A stretch of 64,000 bases of DNA from an uncultured Anaeroplasmataceae bacterium (GCA_944325035.1 CALUYM010000001.1:496001-560000), one strand, 5' to 3'. Shown: positions 9,166-19,303, counted from the stretch's first letter. Made by a program: numbers and translations. Notes: a model not told the origin generated them from the letters alone.

Positions 9166-11071
9166 TTTTTTCTTATGGTTAATAACATTTTTCTTAATTT
9201 TTATAAGTATATATCTAATCCGAATTATTATCATATCACCAGATATAAACTTAAGTTTAACACATGAAGTTAAAACCATTTATGATACAAACAATAAAAA
9301 ATTAAACACTAGTGATTACTACTTAGATTATGTAGCTTATAACGATATCAGTCCTAATTTAATAAATGCCTTACTTGCTACTGAAGATGATACATTTTTC
9401 AATCATCATGGAATTAATATAAAACGTATGCTTAAAGCAATGATTGAAAATATAAAAAGTAAAAGTTACAAAGAAGGAGCTTCTACTATTAATCAGCAAT
9501 TGATAAAAAATATGATTTTAACCTCTGATAAAACAATTAATCGGAAAATTAGTGAATTAGTTTTATCATATAAACTTGATTTAATTTATACTAAAGAACA
9601 AATTTTAGAACTTTATTTAAATAATATATTATTTGGGCAAAATGTATACGGAATTAAAGAAGCGGCTTTGTATTATTTTAATAAAGAACCACATACTCTT
9701 TCTATTGATGAGTCAGCTTTACTTGCAGGTTTAATTCAACTTCCAAACTATTACAATCCGTATAATAATTTTAAAGCTGGATTAGAGAGGCGAAATATTG
9801 TATTAGGACTAATGCAAAAAAAGAATTTCATCACAAAAAAAGAATATAAAACAGCAATTGATACTAATTTAGCAACAAAATTAAATAAAAATGAAAAATT
9901 CACCAAAAAATCCTATCTTAACTCTTATTTAGATTATTTATCAATCGCCTATCCTACAAAAAATAATAGAATTCATACCTATCTTAATCAAGAAATTCAA
10001 CAATATTTGACTAATATAGCATTGAATAAATTTAATCATTTTTCAAATGATAATATTAAAGTAGCAATGGTAATGCTTGATAATAAAACTGGTGGTGTAT
10101 TAAGTATTGTCGGAAATCGTGATTTAAACCGGAAAGTAATCAATTATGCTTTAGAAAAAAAACAAATGGCTTCTACATTTAAACCACTCATTGCTTATGG
10201 TCCTGCACTAGAATATTTGAATTTAAGTCCTGCATCAGTTGTTGTTGATGAGGAGTATTCATATTCAAATGGTATTCCTTTAAGAAACTGGGATTATCAA
10301 TATAAAGGAGCCATTAGTTTACGAAAAGCATTAAGTGAAAGTAGAAATATACCAGCTTTAAAAGTCTATCAAAAAACAACTGATGAACAAAAAATTGAAT
10401 TTATGAATAAATTAGGTTTGGATGTTCCTGAAAAACTAATTGAGCCAGAAGCTTTAGGAGCTGGACTTAATACATATAGTTTGCTTGAAATAGCCAGTGC
10501 ATATAGTGTTTATGCTAGGATGGGAAAATATATAAAAACTTCTCCTGTTAAAGAAGCTAGTGGTTTTTCTTATTATAAGAATAATGAAGAATCGCGTCAA
10601 GTAATCAAGGAATCAACAGCTTTTTTTATGAATTCGATGCTACATGATGTCTTCAAGAATTCTAAATATAATATAAGCAATGGGTACTTGGCAGCTAAAA
10701 CTGGTACATCTAACTTTGATAAAGAAACCAGAGAGAAGTATAATATTCCTCTTGGTTCAAGCAAGGATTCTTATGTCATTAGCTATACCAAAGATATTAC
10801 ATTTGGTATTTGGGTAGGATATGATATTGTTGGACCTAATTCATACTTAACAGCTAAAGAAGCCACCATATCTAAAAGAATAATGAAACAAGTAATGGAT
10901 AAATATAAACAAGATGCATCTAGCTATGATGCTCCAAAAAATGTAGTCCTAGCAAAAGTAAGTATTACAGATGAAAATCTTTATTTAGATCCTTATGGAT
11001 ATTATGATTATTTTATAGTTGGAAGTGCACCTTTTACTTATTACCGTAAAAAAGAATACTATGAAGCTTGA
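9140..11071 (+). CDS. ponA: Class A penicillin-binding protein (transglycosylase/transpeptidase)
   Basis: A 643-residue bifunctional peptidoglycan synthase anchored by one N-terminal membrane helix (about 8-33). The GT51 domain shows TEDDTFFNHHGI with the catalytic Glu, KEGASTINQQLIKN, and LELYLNNILFGQNVYGIKEA. The transpeptidase domain has the SxxK box in MASTFKPL, SxN in SESRNIP, and KTG in AAKTGTSN. I start at ATG 9140 with AAGGA at 9131-9135; the frame also offers TTG one codon earlier. The first 26 bases overlap recU, implying coupled translation. It ends at a strong bidirectional terminator. Confidence 0.95.
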   Translation: MNILRKISNFFLWLITFFLIFISIYLIRIIIISPDINLSLTHEVKTIYDTNNKKLNTSDYYLDYVAYNDISPNLINALLATEDDTFFNHHGINIKRMLKAMIENIKSKSYKEGASTINQQLIKNMILTSDKTINRKISELVLSYKLDLIYTKEQILELYLNNILFGQNVYGIKEAALYYFNKEPHTLSIDESALLAGLIQLPNYYNPYNNFKAGLERRNIVLGLMQKKNFITKKEYKTAIDTNLATKLNKNEKFTKKSYLNSYLDYLSIAYPTKNNRIHTYLNQEIQQYLTNIALNKFNHFSNDNIKVAMVMLDNKTGGVLSIVGNRDLNRKVINYALEKKQMASTFKPLIAYGPALEYLNLSPASVVVDEEYSYSNGIPLRNWDYQYKGAISLRKALSESRNIPALKVYQKTTDEQKIEFMNKLGLDVPEKLIEPEALGAGLNTYSLLEIASAYSVYARMGKYIKTSPVKEASGFSYYKNNEESRQVIKESTAFFMNSMLHDVFKNSKYNISNGYLAAKTGTSNFDKETREKYNIPLGSSKDSYVISYTKDITFGIWVGYDIVGPNSYLTAKEATISKRIMKQVMDKYKQDASSYDAPKNVVLAKVSITDENLYLDPYGYYDYFIVGSAPFTYYRKKEYYEA

Positions 11072-11084
11072 AAAAAATTTAAAT

Positions 11085-11136
11085 AAAAAAGCACGTTTTT
11101 CAATATTTGTTGAAAATTTTCGTGCTTTTTATTTTT
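11085..11136. terminator. Bidirectional terminator between ponA and the LRR gene
   Basis: AAAAAGCACG (11086-11095) pairs with CGTGCTTTTT (11121-11130), with T-runs on both strands; an inner TTTTTCAA/TTGAAAA repeat extends the stem. It serves convergent ponA and the minus-strand operon. Confidence 0.85.
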
Positions 11137-11146
11137 TTATTAATCC

Positions 11147-11815
11147 TTAAATACGAATGATTTCAATTTCTAATGGTAAATAATTAATCCAACGATAAAA
11201 ATTAGTACTATTACCACGAATATAAATACGTTTTAAATTGGTACAATTTTTAAAACTATTTGTTTCAATCGAATATAAACTAGAATGAATACTAATTTCT
11301 TCTAGCAATGTACAGTTATAAAAACTTAGACTGCCAATTGAATATAAATTATCCGGTAAAATAATCGATTTTAAACTTATACAATTATAAAACATTGACC
11401 CTGAGATAAATCGTAATTTACCGTTCATCGGTATATTTACTTCTTCTAGATTTTTATCATTAAAAAACATATTATTACCTGGTTCTCTAAAGTTAGTATT
11501 AAAATTAACAACTCTTAAATTATCACAGTCGCCAAAACTTAACGCTTTTGATACTTTAAGGTTTAATCCAAAGTTTATAATTTCAAGAGTATCATAATCA
11601 TAAAAGGCTTTTTTTTCAAGACACATCACAGGTGAACCATTATGTTCATCTTTAATAGTGTACTCAATGTAACTACCATATGCCTTTGAAATAGATAAAT
11701 AATCTGTTTCTTTTTTATAAGTAACGTGACTGATATTTATAAAAATAGTAAAACAAGTTAATAATAAAATAGATACAAGTATAATAAGTGTCAATATTAT
11801 CTTTATTTTTTTCAT
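11147..11815 (-). CDS. Membrane-anchored leucine-rich-repeat (BspA-type) protein
   Basis: A 222-residue protein with an N-terminal hydrophobic segment (about 5-27) and then BspA-like (LRR_5) repeats. Each unit carries a core such as LKSIILPDNLYSIGSLSFYNC, the IxxxAFxxCxxLxxIxIPxxVxxI pattern, repeated at about 23-residue spacing from residue 75 on. Such domains mediate surface adhesion or protein binding. Its ATG overlaps the stop of the ABC transporter gene (ATGA), so it is co-translated as the last gene of that operon. The repeat call is clear; the role is not. Confidence 0.75.
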   Translation of the reverse strand: MKKIKIILTLIILVSILLLTCFTIFINISHVTYKKETDYLSISKAYGSYIEYTIKDEHNGSPVMCLEKKAFYDYDTLEIINFGLNLKVSKALSFGDCDNLRVVNFNTNFREPGNNMFFNDKNLEEVNIPMNGKLRFISGSMFYNCISLKSIILPDNLYSIGSLSFYNCTLLEEISIHSSLYSIETNSFKNCTNLKRIYIRGNSTNFYRWINYLPLEIEIIRI

Positions 11816-13620
11816 ACTGTTTTTTCTAAATGTTTATATTGAAGTTCATACAATGAATAATAAAGTCCTTTTTTCCTTAGCAATGCCTGGTGAGTTCCCA
11901 TTTCTTTTATTTCTCCTTTATGTAGAACAATAATTTGATTAGCATGTTGAACTGTAGAAAGACGATGGGCAACAATTAGCATCGTTCCAATATTCATCAT
12001 TTTTTCTAATGAATCTTGAATAATTTTTTCTGTTTCAGTATCAATATTTGCAGTTGCTTCATCTAATATTAAAATATTTGGTTTATGAGCTATTGTTCTT
12101 GCAAAAGATAATAACTGACGTTCCCCTTGACTAAAATTAGATCCTCGTTCCTCTACTTTATAATTAAGACCTGCATCTAATTTATTAATAAATGTATCTG
12201 CATTAACTAAATGACATGCTTCATTAATTTGTTCATCAGAAATACTTTCATCACGAAGACGAATGTTTTCTCTAATACTACCACTGAATAAGAATACATC
12301 TTGAAGCATTTGACCAATACATTTACGAAGTGACTCTATTTTAATCTTTTTAATATCCATTCCATCAATCAAGATTTGACCTTTTTGAATTTCATAGTTT
12401 CTAACAATTAGTCCTAAAATAGTTGTTTTACCTGCACCAGTTGCGCCAACAAATGCTACGGTTTGTCCTGGTTTAACTTTAAACGAAACATCTTTTAAAA
12501 TCCAGTTTTCTTCATTATATGCAAACCAAACATTTTTAAACTCAATTTCTCCTTTAAATTCATTTACTTCTATTGCATCATCTGCATCCAGAATTTCTCT
12601 TTTCCGATCCAAAATATCAAAAATCTTTTCACATGATGCAAATGCTTGTTGCAACTTATTAAATTGATCTGCTAAATTTTGAATTGGTGTAAAGAACGAA
12701 CCAATGTATGCATAGTAACTTGATAAACTACTAATAGCTAAACGACCACTTCTAAATTCTAAAACACCAAATGTTAATACTAGAATTTGACTTAGTACAT
12801 ATAAAACATAAATAGCTGGTTGAAAAATTGAAAACACAAAAATTTCTTTTAAATTAGTTTTTCTTAACTTATTATTCTTATCTCTAAATTCATTTAGTTT
12901 TTTATCTTCTTGATTAAATATTTGTGTAATTTTCATTCCAGAAATATTTTCAGCCAAAAATGAGTTTACATTCGTAATGTTAGTTCTAACATCTCGATAC
13001 ACACTACGACTAATTTTCTTAAAAATTAATGTTGCAATAAACAGTAATGGGCCAATTATTGCCATAAATAAAGTAAGTTTAGGAGATAGCATTATCATTA
13101 TTACAAAAACGCCAATAATTGTAAAAATATACTTTAAAAGATTAACCAAAACATTAGTACATAAATCGCTTAGAGCGTTCGTATCATTAGTAACACGTGT
13201 AACTAAACGGCCAACCGGTTCTTTATTGATTTGCGCAATAGATAATTCTTCAATATGCATAAATACTTTTTGTCTTAAATCAAAAATCATTTTTTGACCA
13301 GCCTTTTGTAACATCATTTGTGATATATAATTGAAAACAGCTGATAAAGTAATTGTAGCAAAATAAATAAGACAAACTATCAAAGAAACACGTAATTTTG
13401 CATCAGCAATTGTAAGTTCATACATTCCAAATGTAAAACGGAATTCTTCCTCACTCATTGATAAATATCCTATTAATTTTCCTTGTAAAAAAGGTCCGAC
13501 TAAATCTAAAACTACTAAAATTAAAGTTAAAATTAAGGCAATAATGAATGATTTTAGGACTGGTCTAATAAATGGATATAATTTCTTTACTAATTCCTTG
13601 TCTTTATAATTACGATTCAT
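11812..13620 (-). CDS. Heterodimeric ABC exporter, subunit with consensus catalytic site
   Basis: A 602-residue half-transporter: six membrane segments (about 20-310) followed by an ATPase domain. Walker A is VGATGAGKTT, Walker B ends ILILDEATANID with the catalytic Glu present, and the signature reads FSQGERQ instead of LSGGQ. With the partner upstream (11-base overlap) it forms an asymmetric type IV exporter like TM287/288 or LmrCD. The atypical signature here and the Glu-to-Asp change in the partner fall in the same composite site, as expected of one degenerate and one active site. Start at ATG 13620 behind AAGGTGA. Probably drug or lipid export; substrate unknown. Confidence 0.9.
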   Translation of the reverse strand: MNRNYKDKELVKKLYPFIRPVLKSFIIALILTLILVVLDLVGPFLQGKLIGYLSMSEEEFRFTFGMYELTIADAKLRVSLIVCLIYFATITLSAVFNYISQMMLQKAGQKMIFDLRQKVFMHIEELSIAQINKEPVGRLVTRVTNDTNALSDLCTNVLVNLLKYIFTIIGVFVIMIMLSPKLTLFMAIIGPLLFIATLIFKKISRSVYRDVRTNITNVNSFLAENISGMKITQIFNQEDKKLNEFRDKNNKLRKTNLKEIFVFSIFQPAIYVLYVLSQILVLTFGVLEFRSGRLAISSLSSYYAYIGSFFTPIQNLADQFNKLQQAFASCEKIFDILDRKREILDADDAIEVNEFKGEIEFKNVWFAYNEENWILKDVSFKVKPGQTVAFVGATGAGKTTILGLIVRNYEIQKGQILIDGMDIKKIKIESLRKCIGQMLQDVFLFSGSIRENIRLRDESISDEQINEACHLVNADTFINKLDAGLNYKVEERGSNFSQGERQLLSFARTIAHKPNILILDEATANIDTETEKIIQDSLEKMMNIGTMLIVAHRLSTVQHANQIIVLHKGEIKEMGTHQALLRKKGLYYSLYELQYKHLEKTV

Positions 13621-15373
13621 ACTTATCACCTTCCACTTCTTTTTCTAATGACTGAAGATGGACCATTTCTTGATAACTTTGGCATGTTTCAAGTAATTGC
13701 TCATGGTTTCCAATTCCAATTACATTACCTTCTGATAAAACAATGATTTTATCTAAATCTTTAACAGTGGAAATTCTGTGTGCAATAACAATTGTTGTCT
13801 TACCACTTCTTAAGTTACGCAAATTAGATAAAATGCTTTCTTCTGTTTTTGTATCCACAGCACTAACTGAATCATCTAGTATTAAAATAGGAGGATTTTT
13901 AATTAAAGCTCTGGCTATTGATACTCTTTGTTTTTGTCCACCCGATAAACTTACTCCTCGTTCACCAAGCATGGTAGCATACTTACGCTCAAAATCATTG
14001 ATATTGTGATGTACATCTGCCAGTGATGCAGCTTTGATGACTTCTTCTTCATCAATTTCATCAAAAGCAAACGCAATGTTGTTTAAAATTGTATCCGAGA
14101 ATAAGAAATTTTCTTGTGGAACATAACCTATTGATTCTCTCATTTGTTTAAATGGTATTTGCATTATATCCTTATTATCAATTAATAATTCACCTGGTTT
14201 AACATTATATATTCTTAAAAGTAAATCAACAATCGTAGTTTTACCAGAACCCGTTCGACCTATGATACCAACCATTTCACCTTGATTAATTTTAAAAGTA
14301 ACATCATTTAAAACATTAAAAGATCCATCAGGATATTTAAAATTTAAATGATTGAATTCAATTTCACCTTTAATTTCAGCTACAGGTGTAGCTCCTTTAT
14401 CATTTATTTCCACTTTTTCATTTAACAAGTTTGATACTCTACGAAGAGATGCCTTCCCTTGGGCAACCAAATTAATTAATTGGCTAATTGCCATCATTGG
14501 CCAGGTAATCGTTGCAAAATATGAAATAAATTCAGCAAGTTCACCAACATCAAAATTTACATCTTGTTTCAAAACAACATATGCGCCGCCAGCTGAAAGT
14601 AAAACAATAATAGCTGTAATAATAAATGTTAATAAAACATTAAGTAATGTTTGATATCTTGCAAATTCAACATTGACTTTTTCATTATACTTATTAGATT
14701 TTGCAAACTCTTTAATCTCTAGCTTTTCTTTAACAAATGCTTTAATTACATTGATACCAGAAAAGTTTTCTTGGGTAAAATCAGATAAATCTTCAAAAGC
14801 CTTTTGTCTAATTAAAAACTTTCGTTCCATGATTCGTCCAATAAAAACAGATGCAACTGAAATTAATACCATTGGAATTAAAGCCAATAATGACAAAAAT
14901 ACATTCAATCTTACCATTTTAACATAAGTAAATGTACCTAAGAATAGTGCATCGATTAACATAATTGTACCAGTGCCAAAACACTCTCTTACGGTTTGTA
15001 AATCGTTTGTATAATATGCCATTAATGCTCCAGTTTTATGTTCTTTATAAAAACTTTGAGATAGTAGTTCTGAATGCATAAACATATCTTCACGCAAATC
15101 AGCTTCAATTCTTACACCAACACCAAAAACGCAGTTACGCCAAGTAAATCTACCAACAAACATAATCACTGCAATGGCACCCATTTTTAGCATTAAATTT
15201 AATAATGTTTCATTATCAACTGTTCCTGTATTTTTAAGTAAGTTGATAATAGTTCCATAAATTTCTGGTATTTCTAATTGAAAAAAGTCAACTACAATTA
15301 AAGCTAAAACACCCATAAAGAATAAATACCAGTATTTTAGATAAAAGCGGTTGACATGACGACCAAACAACAT
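13610..15373 (-). CDS. Heterodimeric ABC exporter, subunit with degenerate Walker B
   Basis: A 587-residue half-transporter with six membrane segments and a C-terminal ATPase. Walker A is IGRTGSGKTT and the signature is a canonical LSGGQKQR, but Walker B reads ILILDDSVSAVD, with Asp in place of the catalytic Glu. That substitution marks the non-hydrolytic site of heterodimeric exporters. The ATG at 15373 is preceded by AGGTGA and preferred to the GTG three codons upstream. First gene of a three-gene operon with the partner subunit and the LRR protein. Confidence 0.9.
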   Translation of the reverse strand: MLFGRHVNRFYLKYWYLFFMGVLALIVVDFFQLEIPEIYGTIINLLKNTGTVDNETLLNLMLKMGAIAVIMFVGRFTWRNCVFGVGVRIEADLREDMFMHSELLSQSFYKEHKTGALMAYYTNDLQTVRECFGTGTIMLIDALFLGTFTYVKMVRLNVFLSLLALIPMVLISVASVFIGRIMERKFLIRQKAFEDLSDFTQENFSGINVIKAFVKEKLEIKEFAKSNKYNEKVNVEFARYQTLLNVLLTFIITAIIVLLSAGGAYVVLKQDVNFDVGELAEFISYFATITWPMMAISQLINLVAQGKASLRRVSNLLNEKVEINDKGATPVAEIKGEIEFNHLNFKYPDGSFNVLNDVTFKINQGEMVGIIGRTGSGKTTIVDLLLRIYNVKPGELLIDNKDIMQIPFKQMRESIGYVPQENFLFSDTILNNIAFAFDEIDEEEVIKAASLADVHHNINDFERKYATMLGERGVSLSGGQKQRVSIARALIKNPPILILDDSVSAVDTKTEESILSNLRNLRSGKTTIVIAHRISTVKDLDKIIVLSEGNVIGIGNHEQLLETCQSYQEMVHLQSLEKEVEGDKYES

Positions 15374-15495
15374 AACTTTCACCTACACATTTCATATGTT
15401 TGATATTATATCATTTTACGGATAAAGTCGCAATTGAGTTTTATTTTTTTATAAAATTCAAAGCTTTTTTCATTTTACACTTTCGCTCTTTTCAA

Positions 15496-15526
15496 AATAA
15501 AAACTGTTGATTTAATTTTCAACAGT
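15496..15526 (-). terminator. Terminator of the 15600-20304 gene run
   Basis: ACTGTTGA (15503-15510) pairs with TCAACAGT (15519-15526), followed on the minus strand by TTTTATTTT. Confidence 0.75.
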
Positions 15527-15599
15527 CCAGTTTTTTAATAATCTTCGATAGTATTTTAATATAATAAATGACAACTAAAAGTTTATTTAAAAATCATAT

Positions 15600-16295
15600 T
15601 TATTTAACAAACAAATCTATAATATTTTGATAAAAATCTAATTCTTTATTTATTCTTAATTTAAAATCTTCATATGTTTTAAATTCATGTGGTTCTAAGG
15701 TATAGTTTTTAGAATCTTTATTTTTTGAATATGTAGCAACAAAGATTAGAAGGTTGTTTTCATTTACAACTATTTTTCTTAAATATTCAGCTGATTTTAA
15801 AAAAGATCCACTTACGTCATTCTTATTTATTTTTATATCAAAATCAAATGTAAATTTAATAAATCGCCCTTTGATATTATTTTTATCATTAGATCTAAAC
15901 CTAACACCATAGGAATGAATTGTAGTATTCTTGTATTTAGCTAGAATGTCACTTGAGATAAAAAAATAGTTCGTTAAATTAGTAATCCCTAATTGAATAA
16001 AATCATCAATAGTTTCTTCTTTTTTATATGTATATATAAGATCAAAAACTTTATTTTCTTCTTGAATGGAATCATTAATCAATTGGATTTTTTTTAACTC
16101 AAACTTCTTCTTTCCAATTCCGAAAATTAATGGGAATACAACAAAAGCAATTAAAAAAATAAAGATTAATAAAAGATATAGTTTATAAATCAATGCAATA
16201 GAAATACCAATTATTATCAATACGATTGAAATTGAAGTTGAAATAATAAGACGATTTTTAATTTCTTTTTTTAACTCATTAAATCTATTTTGCAT
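15600..16295 (-). CDS. Hypothetical membrane protein
   Basis: A 231-residue protein I do not recognise. Two adjacent hydrophobic helices lie at about residues 16-36 and 38-60, then a cytosolic-looking domain of about 165 residues, rich in Lys, Asn and Phe, with a beta-strand-like pattern around residues 105-190. The layout (two N-terminal helices, soluble C-terminal domain) resembles DUF3137-type proteins, but I cannot confirm it. GGAG lies at the right distance from the ATG, and this start is inside the stop region of the preceding frame (16285-16500). It is the last gene of the overlapping run and ends at a terminator. Confidence 0.6.
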   Translation of the reverse strand: MQNRFNELKKEIKNRLIISTSISIVLIIIGISIALIYKLYLLLIFIFLIAFVVFPLIFGIGKKKFELKKIQLINDSIQEENKVFDLIYTYKKEETIDDFIQLGITNLTNYFFISSDILAKYKNTTIHSYGVRFRSNDKNNIKGRFIKFTFDFDIKINKNDVSGSFLKSAEYLRKIVVNENNLLIFVATYSKNKDSKNYTLEPHEFKTYEDFKLRINKELDFYQNIIDLFVK

Positions 16296-16500
16296 ATCTT
16301 ATATCTCCTAAATAATTTGTTTCAATTAAACCAACTACACCATCTTTTTTAATAATTGAAAAAGGATTTCTTTTATAAATCAAACTAACAATATCATTCT
16401 TTTTAACTGACAAAAAATAATTAAATCCATTATATGCCATGATTCTGTCGTGATTTTCATTATAAAATATTTCTTCTTTTAAGACATATATATTTATTTT
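16285..16500 (-). pseudogene. Out-of-frame C-terminal continuation of the metallophosphoesterase
   Basis: In the +1 frame relative to the end of the 16460-17395 gene, 71 sense codons run without a stop from 16500 to TAG at 16285. The translation looks like normal protein, with segments such as YVLKEEIFYNENHDRIMAY, KKNDIVSLIYKRNPF and IIKKDGVVGLIETNYLGD. Its stop overlaps the next gene's start, as is typical inside this operon, and it has no start codon with a ribosome site of its own. The simplest reading is a one-base indel in the AT-repeat near 16485-16500 that cut the enzyme short. A sequencing error or true +1 frameshifting would look the same. Confidence 0.5.
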
Positions 16501-17395
16501 CTAATGTTTTAGCATAATAAAAATCGCCAATTTCCTTAATAATATCTATTACTTTAGGTATTTTAGTAATATTATATAAATTTTTATTCTCATAAAACAA
16601 ATCTTTTAAAACTATATAAGTAGGGTAGTCATCAACATATTCATAACTAAATTGAAGGTCGTTTAAATTAGACACTATTAAACAATTCAATTGTGCCCAA
16701 GGAACCAAATTATTTCCACCATCAATCGATATAATATTTTTATTTAAATCAATAATTGGATTAATAACTGGAACTTTATCGTTATAATTAATAGTTGGAT
16801 AGTGTCCAACTACTACGGGAATCTCAAGTTTAGATGGCGCTTTTTGATAGAAATCATCATATTTCATTACAGCAAGAGCTTCAGTTGGAATCTTACTAAG
16901 TGAATTAATTCCACCATGACAACAACATAATTTGTTATTAAAAATTAAAACATGTGGTAATTTTTCAATAAAATCGTAATATGATTTAAAATTTTCATAA
17001 AATTTTTCACATAACGTTTGCATATCAGTATCATAATCAATAGTCACACCTAAACGACTAGCAAAATCATTGATAATAGTTTTTTTTCGCTTTAATGCAT
17101 AGTATCGAAGTAAATCGCCATCTACTTTACCACGTAAATTCAAAACCACATTATCACAATTTCCCATAACAATAAAAACATTTTCTTTTTTTGAAAGCTC
17201 AATCATATAATCAAGCATTGAGATACTATCATTTGATTTTTCAATCATATCTCCTAAGATAACTAAATAATCTTCTTTAGAAAAATTAACCTTTTTAAGT
17301 AACTTTTCAAGTAATTTAATATTAACATGAATATCAGAAATAAAAAGAATACGTTTCTTATTATCAATGGTTAAATGATTAATTTTTGTTCTCAT
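16460..17395 (-). CDS. Calcineurin-like metallophosphoesterase (probably truncated by frameshift)
   Basis: The 311-residue frame holds the metallophosphoesterase metal-ligand series: FISDIHVN (D-x-H) near residue 18, LGDMIE near 47, GNCD near 80 (usually GNHD; Cys replaces His), CHGGIN near 160 and VVGHYPT near 198. Family members hydrolyse phosphomonoesters, phosphodiesters or Ap4A; PrpE/ApaH-like phosphatases are the closest pattern. It overlaps the patatin gene by 17 bases. The last codons (CLKRRNIL, then TAA) look out of character, and coding sequence continues in another frame (16285-16500), so the natural product is probably about 70 residues longer. Confidence 0.78.
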   Translation of the reverse strand: MRTKINHLTIDNKKRILFISDIHVNIKLLEKLLKKVNFSKEDYLVILGDMIEKSNDSISMLDYMIELSKKENVFIVMGNCDNVVLNLRGKVDGDLLRYYALKRKKTIINDFASRLGVTIDYDTDMQTLCEKFYENFKSYYDFIEKLPHVLIFNNKLCCCHGGINSLSKIPTEALAVMKYDDFYQKAPSKLEIPVVVGHYPTINYNDKVPVINPIIDLNKNIISIDGGNNLVPWAQLNCLIVSNLNDLQFSYEYVDDYPTYIVLKDLFYENKNLYNITKIPKVIDIIKEIGDFYYAKTLENKYICLKRRNIL

Positions 17396-18710
17396 TTAAT
17401 AATTCTCCAAGTTGATTTAAATACTTTATCACATAAAATGCTAGAAATACACGTGGTTTAGATAAAGTTAAACTTACTATAAAATCATTATCTATATCAA
17501 AATTACCTAAAGCTTTATCAATCAAATAACGTAATAAAGCCTTCTCATTTAATTTGAATAAAAAATCTTTTTTCTTATTTTGATTCAAAATTGAATATCC
17601 ATCTAATAGATTAGTCTGTTCAGGTTGTTCAAAAATATCATCAATAATTTGTTTAAAGAAATCATTAAAGTCATAAACTTTAACATCGTCTAATTCTAGT
17701 ATTTCAGCTGCAATTTCTAAGCTTCTTAATACATAATCAAAATCATTCATTGGATTATAATCAGAAAATTCTTCTAAAATGCTAAATAAATCACCTGATT
17801 TTTCTGGCAGAATTTTTGACTTAAGTTTATTTTTTCTAATATATCCAGAAAGTTTTGATAAGTTTAAGGTATAATCTCTAAACAGTTCGTTATTAAAATC
17901 AATCTTATTAAATGTATATAAAAAACCACTATAATGCCCAAAACTTTTCATAGTATCATTGTAACCCATCTGTAAGTTTTCTTGAATAACTGTTTGATCA
18001 AATAACATAAAGCTACCTAAGCTTCTTCGTGGATGGATATAGCGAATAAATGGTTTCTTTAAAAATTCACGATGTGTAATATTCGGACTTAAATCAATAA
18101 CAGTTAAATCAGTAGCTCCTAAATCAATGGCGAAATTAATAGGTAAGTTATCATAATACCCACCATCAACATAGTTTTCTTTCCCAATTTTGCATACTGG
18201 AAAAATGGGAAAACAAGAAGCACTTGCCAATATATATTTTTTGATAATTCCCTTTTCCAAATCTTTATTAGCAACAATTTCTACACCTTTAAAGCTTGGA
18301 AATTTAGCACAACAAATACCTAATGTAATATCAGAGTTTTTAATTTTTTCTTCATCGATATATTCATCAAGTAAATTTAAAAATGGCTTAATATCTGTTC
18401 CCATATTTGTGACATATTTACCGAAAAACTTAAGCATATCATTTTTCTTCTTCAATTCATTTTTAATTGAATTGTTTTCGAAATTAAAACCAGATTCCAT
18501 TATCATTCCAACTTCAATTTTATTCCATAGTTCTAAGCATGCATCATATTGTTTTTGAGCATACATTGCCGCATTCAAACAACCAATCGAAGTTCCAGTT
18601 ACAATCTCAAATTCTTCATTAAGCTCTTTTAACGCCTTCCAAGCTCCCATTTCATAAGAACCTTTAGATCCACCACCGCATAATACTAAACCTTTTTTCA
18701 ACTTAATCAC
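17379..18710 (-). CDS. Patatin-like phospholipase
   Basis: A 443-residue protein with the patatin fold in its first 200 residues: LVLCGGGSKGSYEMGAW (Gly-rich oxyanion loop, about 8-24), the GTSIG nucleophile elbow with the catalytic Ser near residue 41, and DGGYYDNLP with the catalytic Asp near 187. The remaining 240 residues are an uncharacterised helical tail. These enzymes are cytosolic or membrane-associated lipid acyl hydrolases. The GTG start overlaps the queH stop (GTGA); a TTG three codons later has slightly better ribosome-site spacing. Confidence 0.88.
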   Translation of the reverse strand: MIKLKKGLVLCGGGSKGSYEMGAWKALKELNEEFEIVTGTSIGCLNAAMYAQKQYDACLELWNKIEVGMIMESGFNFENNSIKNELKKKNDMLKFFGKYVTNMGTDIKPFLNLLDEYIDEEKIKNSDITLGICCAKFPSFKGVEIVANKDLEKGIIKKYILASASCFPIFPVCKIGKENYVDGGYYDNLPINFAIDLGATDLTVIDLSPNITHREFLKKPFIRYIHPRRSLGSFMLFDQTVIQENLQMGYNDTMKSFGHYSGFLYTFNKIDFNNELFRDYTLNLSKLSGYIRKNKLKSKILPEKSGDLFSILEEFSDYNPMNDFDYVLRSLEIAAEILELDDVKVYDFNDFFKQIIDDIFEQPEQTNLLDGYSILNQNKKKDFLFKLNEKALLRYLIDKALGNFDIDNDFIVSLTLSKPRVFLAFYVIKYLNQLGELLNENKN

Positions 18711-19303
18711 TTCCCCATCTTTGAGAATTCACAGCCACAATAATCTTGACGATATAGTTCATATTGTTGTGATAGTTTAATACTATCTTTATAACCTTCT
18801 TCTTTCTTAAAATCTGAAAATAGGAATTTAACATTATATTGATTTTCTAGGTTAAAACCTATTTCATTTATCCAGCGACTTATTTTATATGGAGATATAG
18901 AAAGTGATGTTGTAAAGTAATCAAAGCCTGATTCTTTGGCTTGTTTTGCAGTTTTTTCTAAACGTAGTTTATAACAATCATAACAACGTTCACTTTTTTC
19001 ACCCATTAATTCCTTACCTTTAATTGCATTTAAATAATCTTGATGCGAGTAGTTTTCAAATAAAACATTTAAATTAAAATTTTTAGCAAAATTAATTTGT
19101 TCATTTAAACGGATATCATATTCTTCTTTAGGATAAATGTTATCATTCGAATAAAAAATAGTGATATCGAAATATTCTTTTAAAAGCAAGATAGTATGAG
19201 TAGAACATGGTGCACAACATGTATGAAGGAGAAGCTTAGGTCGAATATTTGTTTCTTTTAACTTTTCTAAAAATTTCTTAAATTCTTTATAATTATCAAT
19301 CAT
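18707..19303 (-). CDS. queH: Epoxyqueuosine reductase QueH
   Basis: A 198-residue QueH (former DUF208). Cysteine motifs are in the expected places: LLHTCCAPCSTHT near residue 26, ERCYDCYKLRLE near 113 and YCGCEFS at the C-terminus; these bind the Fe-S cluster and second iron. TTSLSISPYKI is also characteristic. It catalyses the last step of queuosine synthesis, reducing epoxyqueuosine in tRNA. It overlaps the Nudix gene by eight bases and the patatin gene by four. No other queuosine gene is in the window. Confidence 0.93.
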   Translation of the reverse strand: MIDNYKEFKKFLEKLKETNIRPKLLLHTCCAPCSTHTILLLKEYFDITIFYSNDNIYPKEEYDIRLNEQINFAKNFNLNVLFENYSHQDYLNAIKGKELMGEKSERCYDCYKLRLEKTAKQAKESGFDYFTTSLSISPYKISRWINEIGFNLENQYNVKFLFSDFKKEEGYKDSIKLSQQYELYRQDYCGCEFSKMGK

